Shown one piece after another: positions 32,530 through 41,265 of a stretch of 62,976 nt of DNA. Position 1 is the stretch's first letter; the number at the start of each line of letters is the position of its first letter. This stretch comes from Chloroflexota bacterium (lineage in GTDB: Bacteria; Chloroflexota; Anaerolineae; Anaerolineales; UBA4823): the NCBI GenBank assembly GCA_029782365.1, contig JAKOUW010000215.1:1-62976 (forward strand), written 5' to 3'. A program made the position numbers and the translations under genes. The notes beneath the pieces are model-generated. The model saw nothing but the letters and a program-made list of their open reading frames with translations. It was not told the DNA's origin and ran no database searches.

Positions 32530-34028
32530 GACTCTCCCGCCCGTTCTCATTGATGGCGCGTCTTGCGCTGAGCTACCTTGGCGTGGCCATGCTGGGCATG
32601 GTGCTGGCTTCGCTGCTGGCATGGGGCGCTGTGGAGAACATGTACCTGGAGACTCAGCGCGCCAACCTGCTGGCCCAGGCAGAGCTGGTCGCCGCCGCCT
32701 TGGCCAGCCAGCAGAGCAGTTTGTCTGCCAACCCACTGGCCACACCGGAGATCTATGCTCAAACGTCCAACGCCCTGCCCGGCATTCACACCCGGGTGAT
32801 CGACCCGCAGGGCGGCGTGGTGATTGACCTGTCTGCTGGCGTCGCGGCAGAAGGCAGCCTTTTAACCCTGCCGCCGCTGGCCCAGGCCGCCGGGCAGGTC
32901 AGTGCGGCGGAGTTGTTCGCCCGCCCCGAGGTTGCCCAGGCACTGCAGGGCCAACCTGCCGCACAGGTGCGCAGGCTGGCTGAGGCTGGCAACCGACGCG
33001 TGCTGTACGCCGCCGCGCCGGTGTCGACGACGGATGGCCGCGTGTCTCAGATCGTTTACCTGGCCACGCCCCTGCCTGACACCAGCCTGGCGGTGCTCCA
33101 GCCGGCCGTGCGTTGGCAGGTGCTTGGGGCTCTGCTGGCGGCCGCCGTGCTGGCCGGGGCAGCCGGCCTGCTACTCTCGCGGCGCATTGTCCGCCCTCTG
33201 GGCGACCTGGCACAGGCCGCCCGGGCGGTAGCCGCCGGTGACTTGGAGCAAAGTGTGCCCGAGGATGCTGCCGTCAGCGAGCTGACCGACCTGGGGCGCT
33301 CCTTTAACCGCATGACCGCCAGTCTGCGCCAGGCCGACCAGGCCAAGACAGCCTTCATTTCGGACGTGTCGCATGAGCTGCGCACGCCGCTGACGGTGAT
33401 CAAGGGCACGATCGAGACTCTGCAGGATGGCGCACTGGATGACCTGGAAGCGCGCGGGCCTTTCCTGGAAGCGATGGGCCGCGAGACGGAGCGCCTGATC
33501 CGCCTGGTGAATGATCTGCTGGTGCTGACGAGAGCGGATGCTGGGGTTTTGAAACTGCAGCTTCTCCCGCTGGATCTGGCCGAACTGGTGCGCGGGCGCT
33601 GTGCCTATTTCTCTGGCCTGGCTGCCGACCGCCAGGCGCGCCTGGTTGTCCAGGCGTCCGGCCCTTGCCCGGTGCAGGGCGACCCCGACCGCCTGGCGCA
33701 GGTGCTGGACAACCTGTTGGACAATGCACTGCGCTACACCCCGCCCGGCGGGGTAATTCGCCTGCATCTGGCCTGCCAGGATGAGCGTGTCACCTGCCAG
33801 GTGGCAGACGATGGCCCTGGCATTCCAGAGAAGCACCTGCCGTTCATCTTTGAGCGCTTTTACCGCGCCGACACAGGCCGCAGCCGCAGCCAGGGCGGCA
33901 GCGGGTTGGGCCTGGCGATCGCCCGTTCCCTGGTATTGGCCCACCAGGGTGGCATCTCAGCCAGCTCAGTGGAAGGCCAGGGCACGACCTTTTTCTTCTG
34001 GCTGCCGGCCAGCAGGCCGCCGCTTTAA
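32526..34028 (+). CDS. Sensor histidine kinase, PhoR/BaeS type
   Basis: Membrane sensor of 500 residues. TM1 at about 10-32, an extracytoplasmic sensor domain of about 145 residues with no recognised fold, TM2 at about 195-218, a HAMP domain (RRIVRPLGDLAQAARAVAAG), a HisKA dimerisation domain with phospho-acceptor His283 in DVSHELRTPL, and an ATPase domain with N box (LLDNALRYT), G1 (DDGPGI), F (FIFERFYR) and G2 (GGSGLGLAI). It pairs with the overlapping response regulator gene. Confidence 0.96.
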   Translation: MRLSRPFSLMARLALSYLGVAMLGMVLASLLAWGAVENMYLETQRANLLAQAELVAAALASQQSSLSANPLATPEIYAQTSNALPGIHTRVIDPQGGVVIDLSAGVAAEGSLLTLPPLAQAAGQVSAAELFARPEVAQALQGQPAAQVRRLAEAGNRRVLYAAAPVSTTDGRVSQIVYLATPLPDTSLAVLQPAVRWQVLGALLAAAVLAGAAGLLLSRRIVRPLGDLAQAARAVAAGDLEQSVPEDAAVSELTDLGRSFNRMTASLRQADQAKTAFISDVSHELRTPLTVIKGTIETLQDGALDDLEARGPFLEAMGRETERLIRLVNDLLVLTRADAGVLKLQLLPLDLAELVRGRCAYFSGLAADRQARLVVQASGPCPVQGDPDRLAQVLDNLLDNALRYTPPGGVIRLHLACQDERVTCQVADDGPGIPEKHLPFIFERFYRADTGRSRSQGGSGLGLAIARSLVLAHQGGISASSVEGQGTTFFFWLPASRPPL

Positions 34029-34045
34029 CTCCGAAAAAACCGTTT

Positions 34046-34080
34046 TCTGACGCGTATCTGACACACGCCTTTGCTATCCT
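34046..34080 (+). promoter_or_regulatory. 11-bp-spaced direct repeat ahead of the SIMPL gene
   Basis: TCTGAC at 34046-34051 and again at 34057-34062: a period of 11 bp, the geometry used by OmpR/PhoB-type regulators. A TATCCT box at 34075-34080 follows, so the repeats would overlap the -35 region as an activator site. The two-component genes end just upstream. Confidence 0.4.
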
Positions 34081-34115
34081 GGAGAAAATATCTCATTTCT
34101 TCAGGAGCAAATGGT

Positions 34116-34940
34116 ATGCAATCGAATAATCGAATTTTTAACCTGCTTGTCCTGGCCTTTTCAGCCCTGACGCTCTGGCTGGCAGGCCGTCCCCAGGCGC
34201 CTGCCGCCGCAGTCTCAACCGCCCCTGCTGCCGTTACAGACCGGCAGGCCGCAGCCGCGGCGGGCTGCGACAGCAGCCGTACAGTGCAGGTCTCAGGGGC
34301 GGCAGTGGTGAATATTACCCCAGACCGGGCGTTGATCCAACTGGGGGTACAGTCCAACGGCGCAACGCCGGACGGTGTGCGCAGTGAAAACGCCCAGGCA
34401 GTGCAGTCTGTGATCCGCGCTGTGCGCGGCCTGGGTGTGGATGCTAAGGATATTGCCACCGATTATTTCCTGGTGTACCCGGTGTACGTGGATTACGATG
34501 CGCTGACCATCAGGGGCTACCGCATCGATAACACCGTCTCGATCACCTTGCGCGACATACGCCTGGCCGAACAGGTGCTGGTGGCGGCCATCAAAGCCGG
34601 CGCCAACGAGGTCCAGGGGATTGAGTTTTACACCAGCGAACTGCGCAAATTTCGCGACCAGGCGCGCCAAATGGCGGTGCAGGCGGCTTCTGAAAAAGCG
34701 CAGGCATTGGCCGGGGCAGCCGGCGCCGAGGCGGGCTGTGTCCTGTCGATCAGCGAGAATACCTGGTCGCAGTATTACGGCTCGTGGCGCGGCGGGCGAG
34801 CGACGGCTCTTTGGGCGCAGAATGTCATCCAAAACGCCAGCTCCTCCCAACCGGCAGGCGAGCTGAGCGACGATTCACCCATCAGCCTGGGACAGATCGC
34901 TGTGCGGGCCGAAGTGAACGCCAGTTTCACGCTTAAATAA
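34116..34940 (+). CDS. SIMPL domain (DUF541) exported protein
   Basis: A 274-residue exported protein. The signal peptide (about 1-24, RIFNLLVLAFSALTLWLAG) is followed by an Ala-rich stretch and the SIMPL/DUF541 domain: VSGAAVVNITPDRALIQLGV, then the YRIDNTVSITLRDI segment and the RDQARQMAVQAASEKAQALA helix typical of the family. The family is widespread and poorly understood; some members act in envelope stress. It follows the two-component system with 87 nt between, carrying a possible regulator site, so it may be its target. AGGAG lies 8 nt before the ATG. Confidence 0.92.
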   Translation: MQSNNRIFNLLVLAFSALTLWLAGRPQAPAAAVSTAPAAVTDRQAAAAAGCDSSRTVQVSGAAVVNITPDRALIQLGVQSNGATPDGVRSENAQAVQSVIRAVRGLGVDAKDIATDYFLVYPVYVDYDALTIRGYRIDNTVSITLRDIRLAEQVLVAAIKAGANEVQGIEFYTSELRKFRDQARQMAVQAASEKAQALAGAAGAEAGCVLSISENTWSQYYGSWRGGRATALWAQNVIQNASSSQPAGELSDDSPISLGQIAVRAEVNASFTLK

Positions 34941-34944
34941 TCTT

Positions 34945-34981
34945 CGGAAGACAGGAACAGAACAGATGCTCCTGTCTTCCG
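34945..34981 (+). terminator. Terminator of the SIMPL gene
   Basis: A perfect 12-bp stem (CGGAAGACAGGA at 34945-34956, its complement at 34970-34981) followed by ATTTCTTT. Confidence 0.75.
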
Positions 34982-35044
34982 ATTTCTTTAACATTAAAGT
35001 TTTGACTTTTTTAAGACTCGCACAGGCGTTCGATAAATCTTTGG

Positions 35045-35053
35045 TGCTATAAT
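35045..35053 (+). promoter_or_regulatory. Extended -10 promoter of dnaE
   Basis: TGCTATAAT, 20 nt before the GTG start at 35074, giving a very short leader that still contains GAGGG. Confidence 0.55.
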
Positions 35054-35073
35054 CTGAGCGAGGGTCCCCAAGC

Positions 35074-38000
35074 GTGTCAGATTTTGTCCACCTGCATGTG
35101 CACTCCGAGTATTCGCTTCTGGATGGTTTTTCGAACATCAAGAAGTTGATTAACCGCACCCAGGAATTGGGCATGCCTGCCGTGGCGCTGACCGATCACG
35201 GCACCATGTTTGGAGCAATCGATTTCTACAACGCCGCCAAAGCAGCTAATGTCAAGCCGATCATCGGCATCGAATCATACCTCGCTCAGCGCGGCATGAA
35301 AGACCGCGATGTCCAGCAGGACAAGAAATCCACCCACCTGCTGCTGCTGGCGGAAAACGATACCGGTTATAAGAATCTGCTCCGGCTGGCTTCGCAGGCT
35401 CAGCTCAATGGCTTTTATTATTACCCGCGCGTCGATCACGAACTGTTGGCGCAGCACGCTGAGGGTCTGATCGTCACTTCGGGATGTATGTCGGCTGAAG
35501 TGCCGCGCTTGATCCAACAGGGGAACTTCGACGCCGCCAAGAAAACGTTGGACTGGTATTACGACACTTTCGGCAAAGATAATTTCTTCTTGGAACTGCA
35601 GTCACACAATATTCCTGAGCTGGAGAGCATCAATAAGAACCTGCTCGACCTGGGCCGCCGCTATGACGCCCGTTTTGTCGCCACCAATGATGTTCATTAC
35701 ATTAACAAAGAAGATGCCCGCCTGCAGGATATTATGCTCGCCATCCAGACCGGCTGTCTGCTGAGCGACCCCAACCGCATGCGCATGACGGACAATTCTT
35801 ATTACCTGCGCACCCCGCAGGAAATGATCGATTTGTTCGCCGCTGTGCCGCAGGCCGTCAGCAATACACTGCTCATCGCCGAGCGCTGCAATGTGGATCT
35901 GGGCTTTAAGGGTTATCACCTACCCGAGTTTGCTGTGCCTGAAGGATTCACAGCCGAAACTTACCTGCGCAGCCTGTGCGAGGAAGGCCTGGCGCGGCGT
36001 TACGGGGCACGACAGGGCGATACCGTGGTGCGCGAGCGCCTGGATTACGAGCTGGGCGTCATTCACAAGATGGGTTTCGATACATATTTCTTGATCGTCT
36101 GGGACTTGTGTCGCTATGCGCGAGAGCAGGGCATCTGGTACAATGCGCGCGGTTCAGCAGCCGGCTCAATGGTGGCTTACACGCTGGATATCACTATGGT
36201 CGAGCCGCTGGAACACGGCTTAATTTTTGAGCGCTTCCTCAACCCGGGCCGTATCTCCATGCCCGATATCGACTTGGATTTTCGTGATGACCGGCGCGCC
36301 GATATGCTGGCCTACACCGCCCGCAAATATGGCGACGACAAGGTGGCGCAGATCATCACTTTTGGCACGCTCGGTGCGCGCGCCGCCATCCGTGACGTTG
36401 GCCGCGTGATGGATATCCCGCTCAATGAGGTGGATAAAGTCGCCAAGCTGATCCCCAACATCCCTGGCAAGCCGGTAACCATCGAACAGGTCAAAGAAGA
36501 AAACGCCGAGTTTAAGGTCCTATATGAAACGCAGGAGTATCTGCGCGAGCTGATCGATACCGCTGCGCAAATGGAAGGCGTGGTGCGCAACGCTGGCACG
36601 CACGCCGCCGGCGTGATTATCGCCGATAAGCCGGTGGTCGAGTACATTCCCCTGCACCGCCCAACTGGCAATGCCGCCGATGAGTCGCCGGTCAAAACCG
36701 TGACGCAGTTCGAGATGTCGATCCTCGAATCACTCGGCTTGCTGAAGGTGGACTTTCTCGGCCTGGCCACGCTGACCATCATGGCGCGCGCCTGCGACCT
36801 GATCAAAGAACGCCACGGCGTCGAGTACAACCTGAGCAACATTCCGGTGGATGACCCAGCGACTTATGAGATGATGGGCAAAGGCGAGACAGCGGGCGTC
36901 TTCCAGGTGGAAGGTTCGGGCATGACCCGCTGGCTGGTGCAGATGAAGCCGAAAGAGCTGGCCAATGTCATCGCTATGGTAGCGCTGTTTCGCCCCGGCC
37001 CGATGGACTTCATCCCCGGTTATATTCGCCGCATGCACGGCGAAGAGGCTGTCGATTACCGCCATCCTTCGTTGGAACCTATTTTCAAAGAGACGTACGG
37101 TTACCCGGTCTATCAAGAACAATTGATGTCGGCGGCCGTTAAGTTGGCCGGTTATACGCCTTCCGAGTCGGATGAACTGCGCAAAGCGATTGCCAAGAAA
37201 CAAAAAGATAAACTGGAAAAACACCGCGAAAAATTTATCAAGGGCGCTGTAAAGAACGGCATCGAAGAAGAGACCGCCCAGGCGATCTTTGCCGATTGGG
37301 AGGAGTTCGCCCGCTACGGCTTCAACAAGAGCCATGCGGCAGATTACGGCGTGATCTCGGTGCAGACCGGTTTCCTGAAAGTCCATTATCCGGTCGAATA
37401 CATGACTGCCCTGCTCTCTGTCTCGCAGAGCGACACCGCCAAGGTAGCGTTGTACGTGGCCGACGCCCGCCGCATGGGCCTGCGTGTGGAACGCCCGGAT
37501 GTCAATTACAGCCATTGGGACTTCAGCATCGAAGACCAGCCGGACGGCAAAGCGGGCATCCGCTTTGGCATGGGCGCCGTGAAAAACGTCGGCCATCCTC
37601 CGGTTGAAGCGATCCTGGAAGCCCGCCGCACGGGTGGGCTGTTCAAGGATATCAACGATTTTGCCCGGCGGGTAGACTTGCGTGCAGTCGGCAAGCGGGC
37701 CTTGGAGTGTCTGGTCAAAGTTGGCGCGTTGGACCAATTCGGCCCCCGGCCAGCTCTACTGGCGGCGCTCGACCGTATCATCAGTGTCAGCACCTCGCAT
37801 TTCCGGGCGGCGGCCGCCGGCCAGATGAGCCTGTTTGGCGCCTTTTCGGCGGTGATGGAAGAGATCGCCCTACCGCAGGTGGAAGAAGAATTTACCCGCC
37901 GGGAGATACTGGGTTGGGAAAAAGAATTGATCGGCCTGTACATCTCCGATCACCCACTCAGCCCGGTGATGGATGTGCTTGGCCGCACCGTTACTCATTT

Positions 38001-39135
38001 TTCCGGACAGTTGTCCGAAGGAAGCCACAACGATAAGGTGCGGGTGGCTGGGCTGGTCAGCCGGGTTCGCAAGCACCAGACAAAAGCTGGCAAGGATATG
38101 GGTTTTGTCACCCTGGAGGACATCCAGGGCAACATTGAGCTGGTTTTATTCCCACGCACCTGGGAGCAGTGTCATAACCTGCTGGATTTGGAGCGGGTGG
38201 TGGTGGTGGACGGCAAACTGGACATGCAAGGGGCCGACCCCAAGGTGATCGTCGACGCGGTGACGACCGAGCTGAAAACCTACGAAAGTGTGGAAACGCC
38301 GCTGCCCGCCGAGCCACTGCCGCCGATTCAGCCGTTCCGCCTGATCCAGGAGCGCACACCCACAGCCGACCCGGGGCTGATGCCACCCGCCGCGCAGGCG
38401 CCACAGCCCGCTGCCCAGAAACCGGCCAGCAGCAGCCAGGCGGCACAGCCTAAACCGACAGCCAGCGCCAAACCTGCCCGGCGCGCCGCCGAGCCACCCG
38501 CCAATTACCTCTCTGACCCGGACTTTCTGTCGGACGACCTGCCGCCACCTCCCGATGATTTCCCGCCCGATTGGGGCTCCCAGGAAATGGTGCCGGATGG
38601 GTTTATACTGGAAAGCCAATCTCAGCTTGAGCCGCAGAACGCCTCCGGGCCTGCTGCAGCCGAGCCAGAGGCTGCACCATCGCCCACCGACCCCACCGTA
38701 ATTGAGCCTCCCGGGCCGCTCATTTCCACCCTGCCGGTCGCCCCCCAGTTGGTCGCTTCCGGCATGCTTGCCCCGGATGAAGCCCAGATTGCGCCGCCCC
38801 CCGGCATGGAAATAAGCGCCCCGGTCCTGCGCCCGGCGCCGTATGTCCTCGCGGCTGATCTGCCCAGCGGCGTCAACGAAGTGCGTATGCTGACCGTCGT
38901 TCTGCGTCAGTCGGGCGATAAGCTGCGCGACACCTACCGCCTGCATCGCGTGCACGGCATGTTGATCTCGTACCCTGGCCTTGACCGCTTCGCGCTCCTG
39001 GTGTATGAGCGCGAGCGTGGCTACCAGATTGAATTCCCTAACCTGACTACCGGCATCAACCCTGAGCTGATCTCACGCCTGCAGAAAATGGTCGGCGTGG
39101 AAAATATACTGGTCGAAACCCTCAAACTGCATTAG
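35074..39135 (+). CDS. dnaE: DNA polymerase III alpha subunit
   Basis: The replicative polymerase, 1353 residues, GTG start. The N-terminal PHP domain (FVHLHVHSEYSLLDG, ALTDHGTMFG) is followed by the C-family polymerase core with catalytic Asp400 and Asp402 in PDIDLDFRDD, the fingers block (RPGPMDFIPGYIRR), helix-hairpin-helix and an OB fold (about 980-1060). After the OB fold comes an unusual low-complexity Pro/Ala/Gln/Asp-rich stretch of about 190 residues (roughly 1075-1265), then a folded C-terminal piece of about 90 residues (NEVRMLTVVLRQ to the end). It converges with DUF456, overlapping by 4 nt at the stops. Confidence 0.96.
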   Translation: MSDFVHLHVHSEYSLLDGFSNIKKLINRTQELGMPAVALTDHGTMFGAIDFYNAAKAANVKPIIGIESYLAQRGMKDRDVQQDKKSTHLLLLAENDTGYKNLLRLASQAQLNGFYYYPRVDHELLAQHAEGLIVTSGCMSAEVPRLIQQGNFDAAKKTLDWYYDTFGKDNFFLELQSHNIPELESINKNLLDLGRRYDARFVATNDVHYINKEDARLQDIMLAIQTGCLLSDPNRMRMTDNSYYLRTPQEMIDLFAAVPQAVSNTLLIAERCNVDLGFKGYHLPEFAVPEGFTAETYLRSLCEEGLARRYGARQGDTVVRERLDYELGVIHKMGFDTYFLIVWDLCRYAREQGIWYNARGSAAGSMVAYTLDITMVEPLEHGLIFERFLNPGRISMPDIDLDFRDDRRADMLAYTARKYGDDKVAQIITFGTLGARAAIRDVGRVMDIPLNEVDKVAKLIPNIPGKPVTIEQVKEENAEFKVLYETQEYLRELIDTAAQMEGVVRNAGTHAAGVIIADKPVVEYIPLHRPTGNAADESPVKTVTQFEMSILESLGLLKVDFLGLATLTIMARACDLIKERHGVEYNLSNIPVDDPATYEMMGKGETAGVFQVEGSGMTRWLVQMKPKELANVIAMVALFRPGPMDFIPGYIRRMHGEEAVDYRHPSLEPIFKETYGYPVYQEQLMSAAVKLAGYTPSESDELRKAIAKKQKDKLEKHREKFIKGAVKNGIEEETAQAIFADWEEFARYGFNKSHAADYGVISVQTGFLKVHYPVEYMTALLSVSQSDTAKVALYVADARRMGLRVERPDVNYSHWDFSIEDQPDGKAGIRFGMGAVKNVGHPPVEAILEARRTGGLFKDINDFARRVDLRAVGKRALECLVKVGALDQFGPRPALLAALDRIISVSTSHFRAAAAGQMSLFGAFSAVMEEIALPQVEEEFTRREILGWEKELIGLYISDHPLSPVMDVLGRTVTHFSGQLSEGSHNDKVRVAGLVSRVRKHQTKAGKDMGFVTLEDIQGNIELVLFPRTWEQCHNLLDLERVVVVDGKLDMQGADPKVIVDAVTTELKTYESVETPLPAEPLPPIQPFRLIQERTPTADPGLMPPAAQAPQPAAQKPASSSQAAQPKPTASAKPARRAAEPPANYLSDPDFLSDDLPPPPDDFPPDWGSQEMVPDGFILESQSQLEPQNASGPAAAEPEAAPSPTDPTVIEPPGPLISTLPVAPQLVASGMLAPDEAQIAPPPGMEISAPVLRPAPYVLAADLPSGVNEVRMLTVVLRQSGDKLRDTYRLHRVHGMLISYPGLDRFALLVYERERGYQIEFPNLTTGINPELISRLQKMVGVENILVETLKLH

Positions 39136-39629
39136 CGCAGAAAATCCCAAATCATCCAGGCGACGATCATCGCCACGCTCAGGCCCAGGCGCACAAAGAA
39201 AGACACTCCCCAGCCCGAAGCCAATCCGCCGACGATTTTCCAAGCCTTTTTCCAATCGCGGTGGACGAAATATTCATAGATCAAAACTGCCAGCGGCATG
39301 GCGATCAAGCCGCCGAAGGGTGGGAAAAAGAGTGTGCCGAGGGTGCCGGCCACCAGCATGATGCCCAGCGAGGCCCACGAAGCCCCGCTCTGTTTCGCGC
39401 CGGCTCCCATCAGCACATTGTCTATCGAGACGCCCACCAGCATCAACAGTGTGATGATGGCAAACATAATCCAGCCGAACGAGTTAAAGCTGGTGACCAC
39501 GCCGTAGCCCAGCGCGGCCACCCAGATAACCACAATCCCGGGGAAAACAGGGATAATTTGACCGAACAGGCCCACCAGCATGATCAGCAGGGTGAGCCCA
39601 AAGGCGATCGTCCGACTCCATTCTGCCAT
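39132..39629 (-). CDS. DUF456 family membrane protein
   Basis: A 165-residue protein with about five TM segments and the DUF456 pattern: GQIIPVFPGIVVIWVAAL near the N-terminus, a Gly/Ala-rich GASWASLGIMLVAGTLG segment and FFPPFGGLIAMPLAVLIYE. The family has no established function. It starts at ATG 39629, 4 nt after the serS stop, so it should be co-expressed with serS under the Ser T-box. The end overlaps the dnaE stop on the other strand. Confidence 0.9.
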   Translation of the reverse strand: MAEWSRTIAFGLTLLIMLVGLFGQIIPVFPGIVVIWVAALGYGVVTSFNSFGWIMFAIITLLMLVGVSIDNVLMGAGAKQSGASWASLGIMLVAGTLGTLFFPPFGGLIAMPLAVLIYEYFVHRDWKKAWKIVGGLASGWGVSFFVRLGLSVAMIVAWMIWDFLR

Positions 39630-39633
39630 GCGG

Positions 39634-40908
39634 CTATTTGCCTGGGCGCAGTACATCGATGCCGCCCATCCACGGGCGCAGCACTTCGGGCACTACGATC
39701 GAACCATCCGCCTGCTGGTAGTTTTCCAGCACGGCAATCAGCGTGCGCGGCATGCCCAGGCCCGAGCCGTTGAGAGTGTGAAGCAGGCGCGGCTTGCCGC
39801 CGGCCGGGCGGTACTTGATGTTGGCGCGGCGCGCCTGGAAATCGCTGTCGTTTGAAACTGACGAGACTTCCAACCACTCGCCGCAGCCCGGCGCCCACAC
39901 TTCGATATCGTACGTGAGGCGCGCCCCAAAGCCCAGGTCGCCGGTGCAGAGCTGTTTTACACGGTAAGCCAGTCCCAGGTTAGCGGCTGTCTGTTCGGCG
40001 TCGGCGCGCATCTTCTCCAGCATCTGGTCCGATTCTTCGGGCTTGCAGAAGATGTACATCTCAACCTTGTCGAACTGGTGGCCGCGCTTGATGCCGCGCA
40101 CATCCCGCCCAGCGCTCATTTTCTCGCGGCGAAAGCAGGGCGTGTAAGCCGTGTAGTACAGCGGTAAAGCCGCCTCATCAAGGATCTCATCCATGTGCAG
40201 TCCAGTCAGCGGCACTTCGGCGGTGGGCACCATCCAAAGATCTTCTTCGTGATCGTGGTACAGGTTATCATTGAACTTGGGCAGTTGCCCTGCGCCGAAC
40301 AACGTGGCCGCCTTGACCATGAACGGCGTGTATTTTTCCAGGTAGCCCTGGCGGTCATGGAGATCGAGCATATAAGCGATCAGCGCCCGCTGCAAGCGTG
40401 CTCCAGCTCCGCTGAGCACGTAGAAGCGCGATCCGGTGATCTTGACCCCGCGCTCGAAATCGATTATGCCAAGCGCCGGGCCCAGGTCCCAGTGCGCCTT
40501 GGGTTCAAAGTCAAACGTGCGCGGCGTGCCGATCGTACGCAGCACAACGTTCTCATCCTCATTCTTACCGATCGGCGTGCGCGGGTCGGGGATGTTGGGG
40601 ATGATCGCCAGGACAGCGCTCAGGTTTTCCTCGATCTTTGCCAGCTCGGCATCCAATGTTGCGATCTTGTCGCCCACCAAGCGCATAGCCTCGATCTTGG
40701 CCTGGCGCTCGGCCGGGTCTTTCATTTTGCCGATCTCTTTCGAGACAGCGTTACGCTCAGCTTTGAGCGTTTCGACCTTCTGGATGAGCTGGCGGCGCTG
40801 CTCATCGAAAGCCTGGATCTGTTCCACCGGCTCTGCACCCATCTGGCGGTTGGCCAGCGCGGTGCGCACCATGTCAGAGTTGTCGCGAATAAGGCTGATG
40901 TCAATCAT
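39634..40908 (-). CDS. serS: Seryl-tRNA synthetase
   Basis: Charges tRNA-Ser. The 424 residues show the N-terminal antiparallel coiled-coil arm (about 30-100, rich in Glu/Lys/Arg) that grips the tRNA variable arm, then the class II core: motif 2 in TPCFRREKMSAGRDVRG and motif 3 in NGSGLGMPRTLIAVLE, closing VPEVLRPWMGG. GGAGG lies close upstream of the ATG. It is regulated by the T-box leader and probably co-transcribed with the DUF456 gene. Confidence 0.97.
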   Translation of the reverse strand: MIDISLIRDNSDMVRTALANRQMGAEPVEQIQAFDEQRRQLIQKVETLKAERNAVSKEIGKMKDPAERQAKIEAMRLVGDKIATLDAELAKIEENLSAVLAIIPNIPDPRTPIGKNEDENVVLRTIGTPRTFDFEPKAHWDLGPALGIIDFERGVKITGSRFYVLSGAGARLQRALIAYMLDLHDRQGYLEKYTPFMVKAATLFGAGQLPKFNDNLYHDHEEDLWMVPTAEVPLTGLHMDEILDEAALPLYYTAYTPCFRREKMSAGRDVRGIKRGHQFDKVEMYIFCKPEESDQMLEKMRADAEQTAANLGLAYRVKQLCTGDLGFGARLTYDIEVWAPGCGEWLEVSSVSNDSDFQARRANIKYRPAGGKPRLLHTLNGSGLGMPRTLIAVLENYQQADGSIVVPEVLRPWMGGIDVLRPGK

Positions 40909-40940
40909 TGTGCACCTCCATCATAGTGATGAGAAAACAA

Positions 40941-41221
40941 AACGCCCCCATCGTCGCAGGACGAGGGGGCGCTCGTGGTGCCACCTGCATTTGCCCTGCT
41001 CCAGCAGCCGCCTGAAGCTGAAACACGGCCTTGTGTTGTGCGCTAACGGGCTTCCCCGGTTTCCTTACATGGCGCAATCCGCCATCCTGCAGAAACAACC
41101 TGCGTCAGGTATTTTGACGCTGGCGAAGTGGATTTCACTTGCCCGGTTTGCCGCCTCACACCATCCGGCAGCTCTCTGTATGCTCGGGTTGGCTACTTGA
41201 CTCCGCGCTGGTTTTCGATTA
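40941..41221 (-). ncRNA. T-box riboswitch, serine specifier
   Basis: Leader of serS on the minus strand. The T-box sequence AGGTGGCACCACG (complement of 40974-40986) carries a TGGC bulge (40983-40980) matching a tRNA GCCA end, as for tRNA-Ser with discriminator G. Stem I contains AGAGAGCTGCC and the likely specifier TCC at 41132-41130 in AAATCCACT, a serine codon. The terminator hairpin CGCCCCCTCGTC/GACGATGGGGGCG followed by TTTTG covers 40972-40941. Uncharged tRNA-Ser should allow read-through into serS. Confidence 0.9.
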
Positions 41222-41227
41222 GCGAGC

Positions 41228-41236
41228 ATTATAACA
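41228..41236 (-). promoter_or_regulatory. Extended -10 promoter of the serS leader
   Basis: On the minus strand TGTTATAAT (41236-41228), an extended -10 element. The start point would be near 41221, where the T-box leader begins. It is back to back with the promoter of the kinase-like gene. Confidence 0.55.
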
Positions 41237-41253
41237 GAAAATGGCTTTGTATG

Positions 41254-41259
41254 TATAAT
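41254..41259 (+). promoter_or_regulatory. -10 box 6 nt before ATG (leaderless promoter) of the kinase-like gene
   Basis: TATAAT, then exactly 6 nt (CGGTAT) and the ATG at 41266. There is no Shine-Dalgarno sequence. Confidence 0.5.
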
Positions 41260-41265
41260 CGGTAT

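Noticed and set aside
41128..41265. Upstream extension of the kinase-like frame
   Set aside because: It runs through the serS T-box stem I on the other strand and encodes no conserved sequence; a -10 box lies just before ATG 41266.
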